Positions 5,188 through 5,285 of a stretch of DNA of 5,285 bases are shown here, piece after piece (position 1 is the first letter of the stretch; each line of letters starts with the position of its first letter). Origin of the DNA: Gammaproteobacteria bacterium (lineage in GTDB: Bacteria; Pseudomonadota; Gammaproteobacteria; SMWH01); assembly GCA_004357005.1 (NCBI GenBank), contig SMWH01000142.1:1-5285 (forward strand), in the 5' to 3' direction. The notes beneath the pieces are model-generated. The model had not been told where the DNA came from. It saw only the letters and a program-made list of their open reading frames with translations, and did not search any database. The translations under genes and the position numbers were made by a program.

Positions 5188-5209
5188 GCTCCCGTGGGAG
5201 CGGCTTTTT
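5188..5209. repeat. Hairpin between the pirin and coiled-coil genes; partial REP-like copy
   Basis: GCTCCC (5188-5193) and GGGAGC (5196-5201) form a tight dyad, and GGGAGCGGCTTT (5196-5207) resembles the start of the REP unit at 4711. On the minus strand it lies just upstream of the ribosome binding site of the coiled-coil gene, preceded by a run of A. On the plus strand the dyad is followed by GGCTTTTT, like a weak terminator facing the pirin gene. Confidence 0.45.
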
Positions 5210-5285
5210 CAATCGGTCAATGTCCCGTCCCGATAATCACTCATGGCGCGATCGATTTCCGCGCTCGTGTTCATGACGAAAGGAC
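5209..5285 (-). CDS. C-terminus of a pirin family protein (cut by the window edge)
   Basis: Reading leftward from the window edge, 24 codons end in TGA at 5211-5209: PFVMNTSAEIDRAM followed by SDYRDGTLTD. The wording PFVMNT-x-x-EI-x-x-A-x-x-DY-x-x-G is the standard C-terminal ending of bacterial pirins, which are cupin-fold iron proteins, some with quercetinase activity. The incomplete codon before PFVMNT ends in GT, compatible with the usual Gly. The cupin domains and metal ligands lie outside the window, so function cannot be judged. An ATG at 5274 is internal to this ending and is not taken as a start. Confidence 0.75.
   Translation of the reverse strand, partial: PFVMNTSAEIDRAMSDYRDGTLTD

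Noticed and set aside
4774..5276. Plus-strand open frames across the repeat region and opposite the coiled-coil gene
   Set aside because: They begin in repeat sequence and run antisense to a gene with a good ribosome binding site and family resemblance.

Overview
The window is GC-rich, densely coded bacterial DNA, most likely from a gammaproteobacterium. The main reasons are a Zur protein with the long N-terminus seen in Pseudomonas-type relatives, an E. coli-like Zur operator, and the extragenic palindromic repeat built on GTAGGAGCGGCTTTCCAGCCGCGAA, which is common in that class. The exact genus cannot be read from the sequence.

Layout. At the left, a HinT-type nucleotide phosphoramidase (49-396) overlaps a short-chain dehydrogenase (393-1223). 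This pair ends in a hairpin terminator that includes the dehydrogenase stop codon. The centre is a complete zinc-uptake module. zur (1351-1839, plus strand) converges on a minus-strand operon znuA-znuC-znuB (4255 down to 1843), whose three genes overlap by 4 bp each. A Zur-box-like 15-mer lies directly before zur and a close relative of it (12 of 15 bases identical) lies before znuA. Zinc-loaded Zur would therefore be expected to repress both the importer and its own gene.

Divergent from znuA, on the other side of that second Zur box, is a 95-residue protein of the encapsulated-ferritin (EncFtn) family (4366-4653). It keeps the ferroxidase-site residues but lacks the C-terminal tail that loads these proteins into encapsulin shells, and no shell gene is in the window. 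It may be a free-standing iron- or metal-handling protein sharing the zinc-responsive control region.

The right end (4654-4877) is non-coding. It carries a REP doublet and two runs of a degenerate 14-bp tandem unit. Beyond it lie two minus-strand genes: a 98-residue helical/coiled-coil protein resembling the sll1863 stress-response family, and upstream of it the last 24 codons of a probable pirin, cut off by the window edge.

The most interesting points are the tail-less EncFtn homologue beside a Zur box that could serve two divergent promoters, the apparently leaderless zur whose operator, -10 element and start codon are packed into 18 bp, and the 14-bp repeat arrays. No CRISPR array, tRNA, rRNA or transposase gene was seen.
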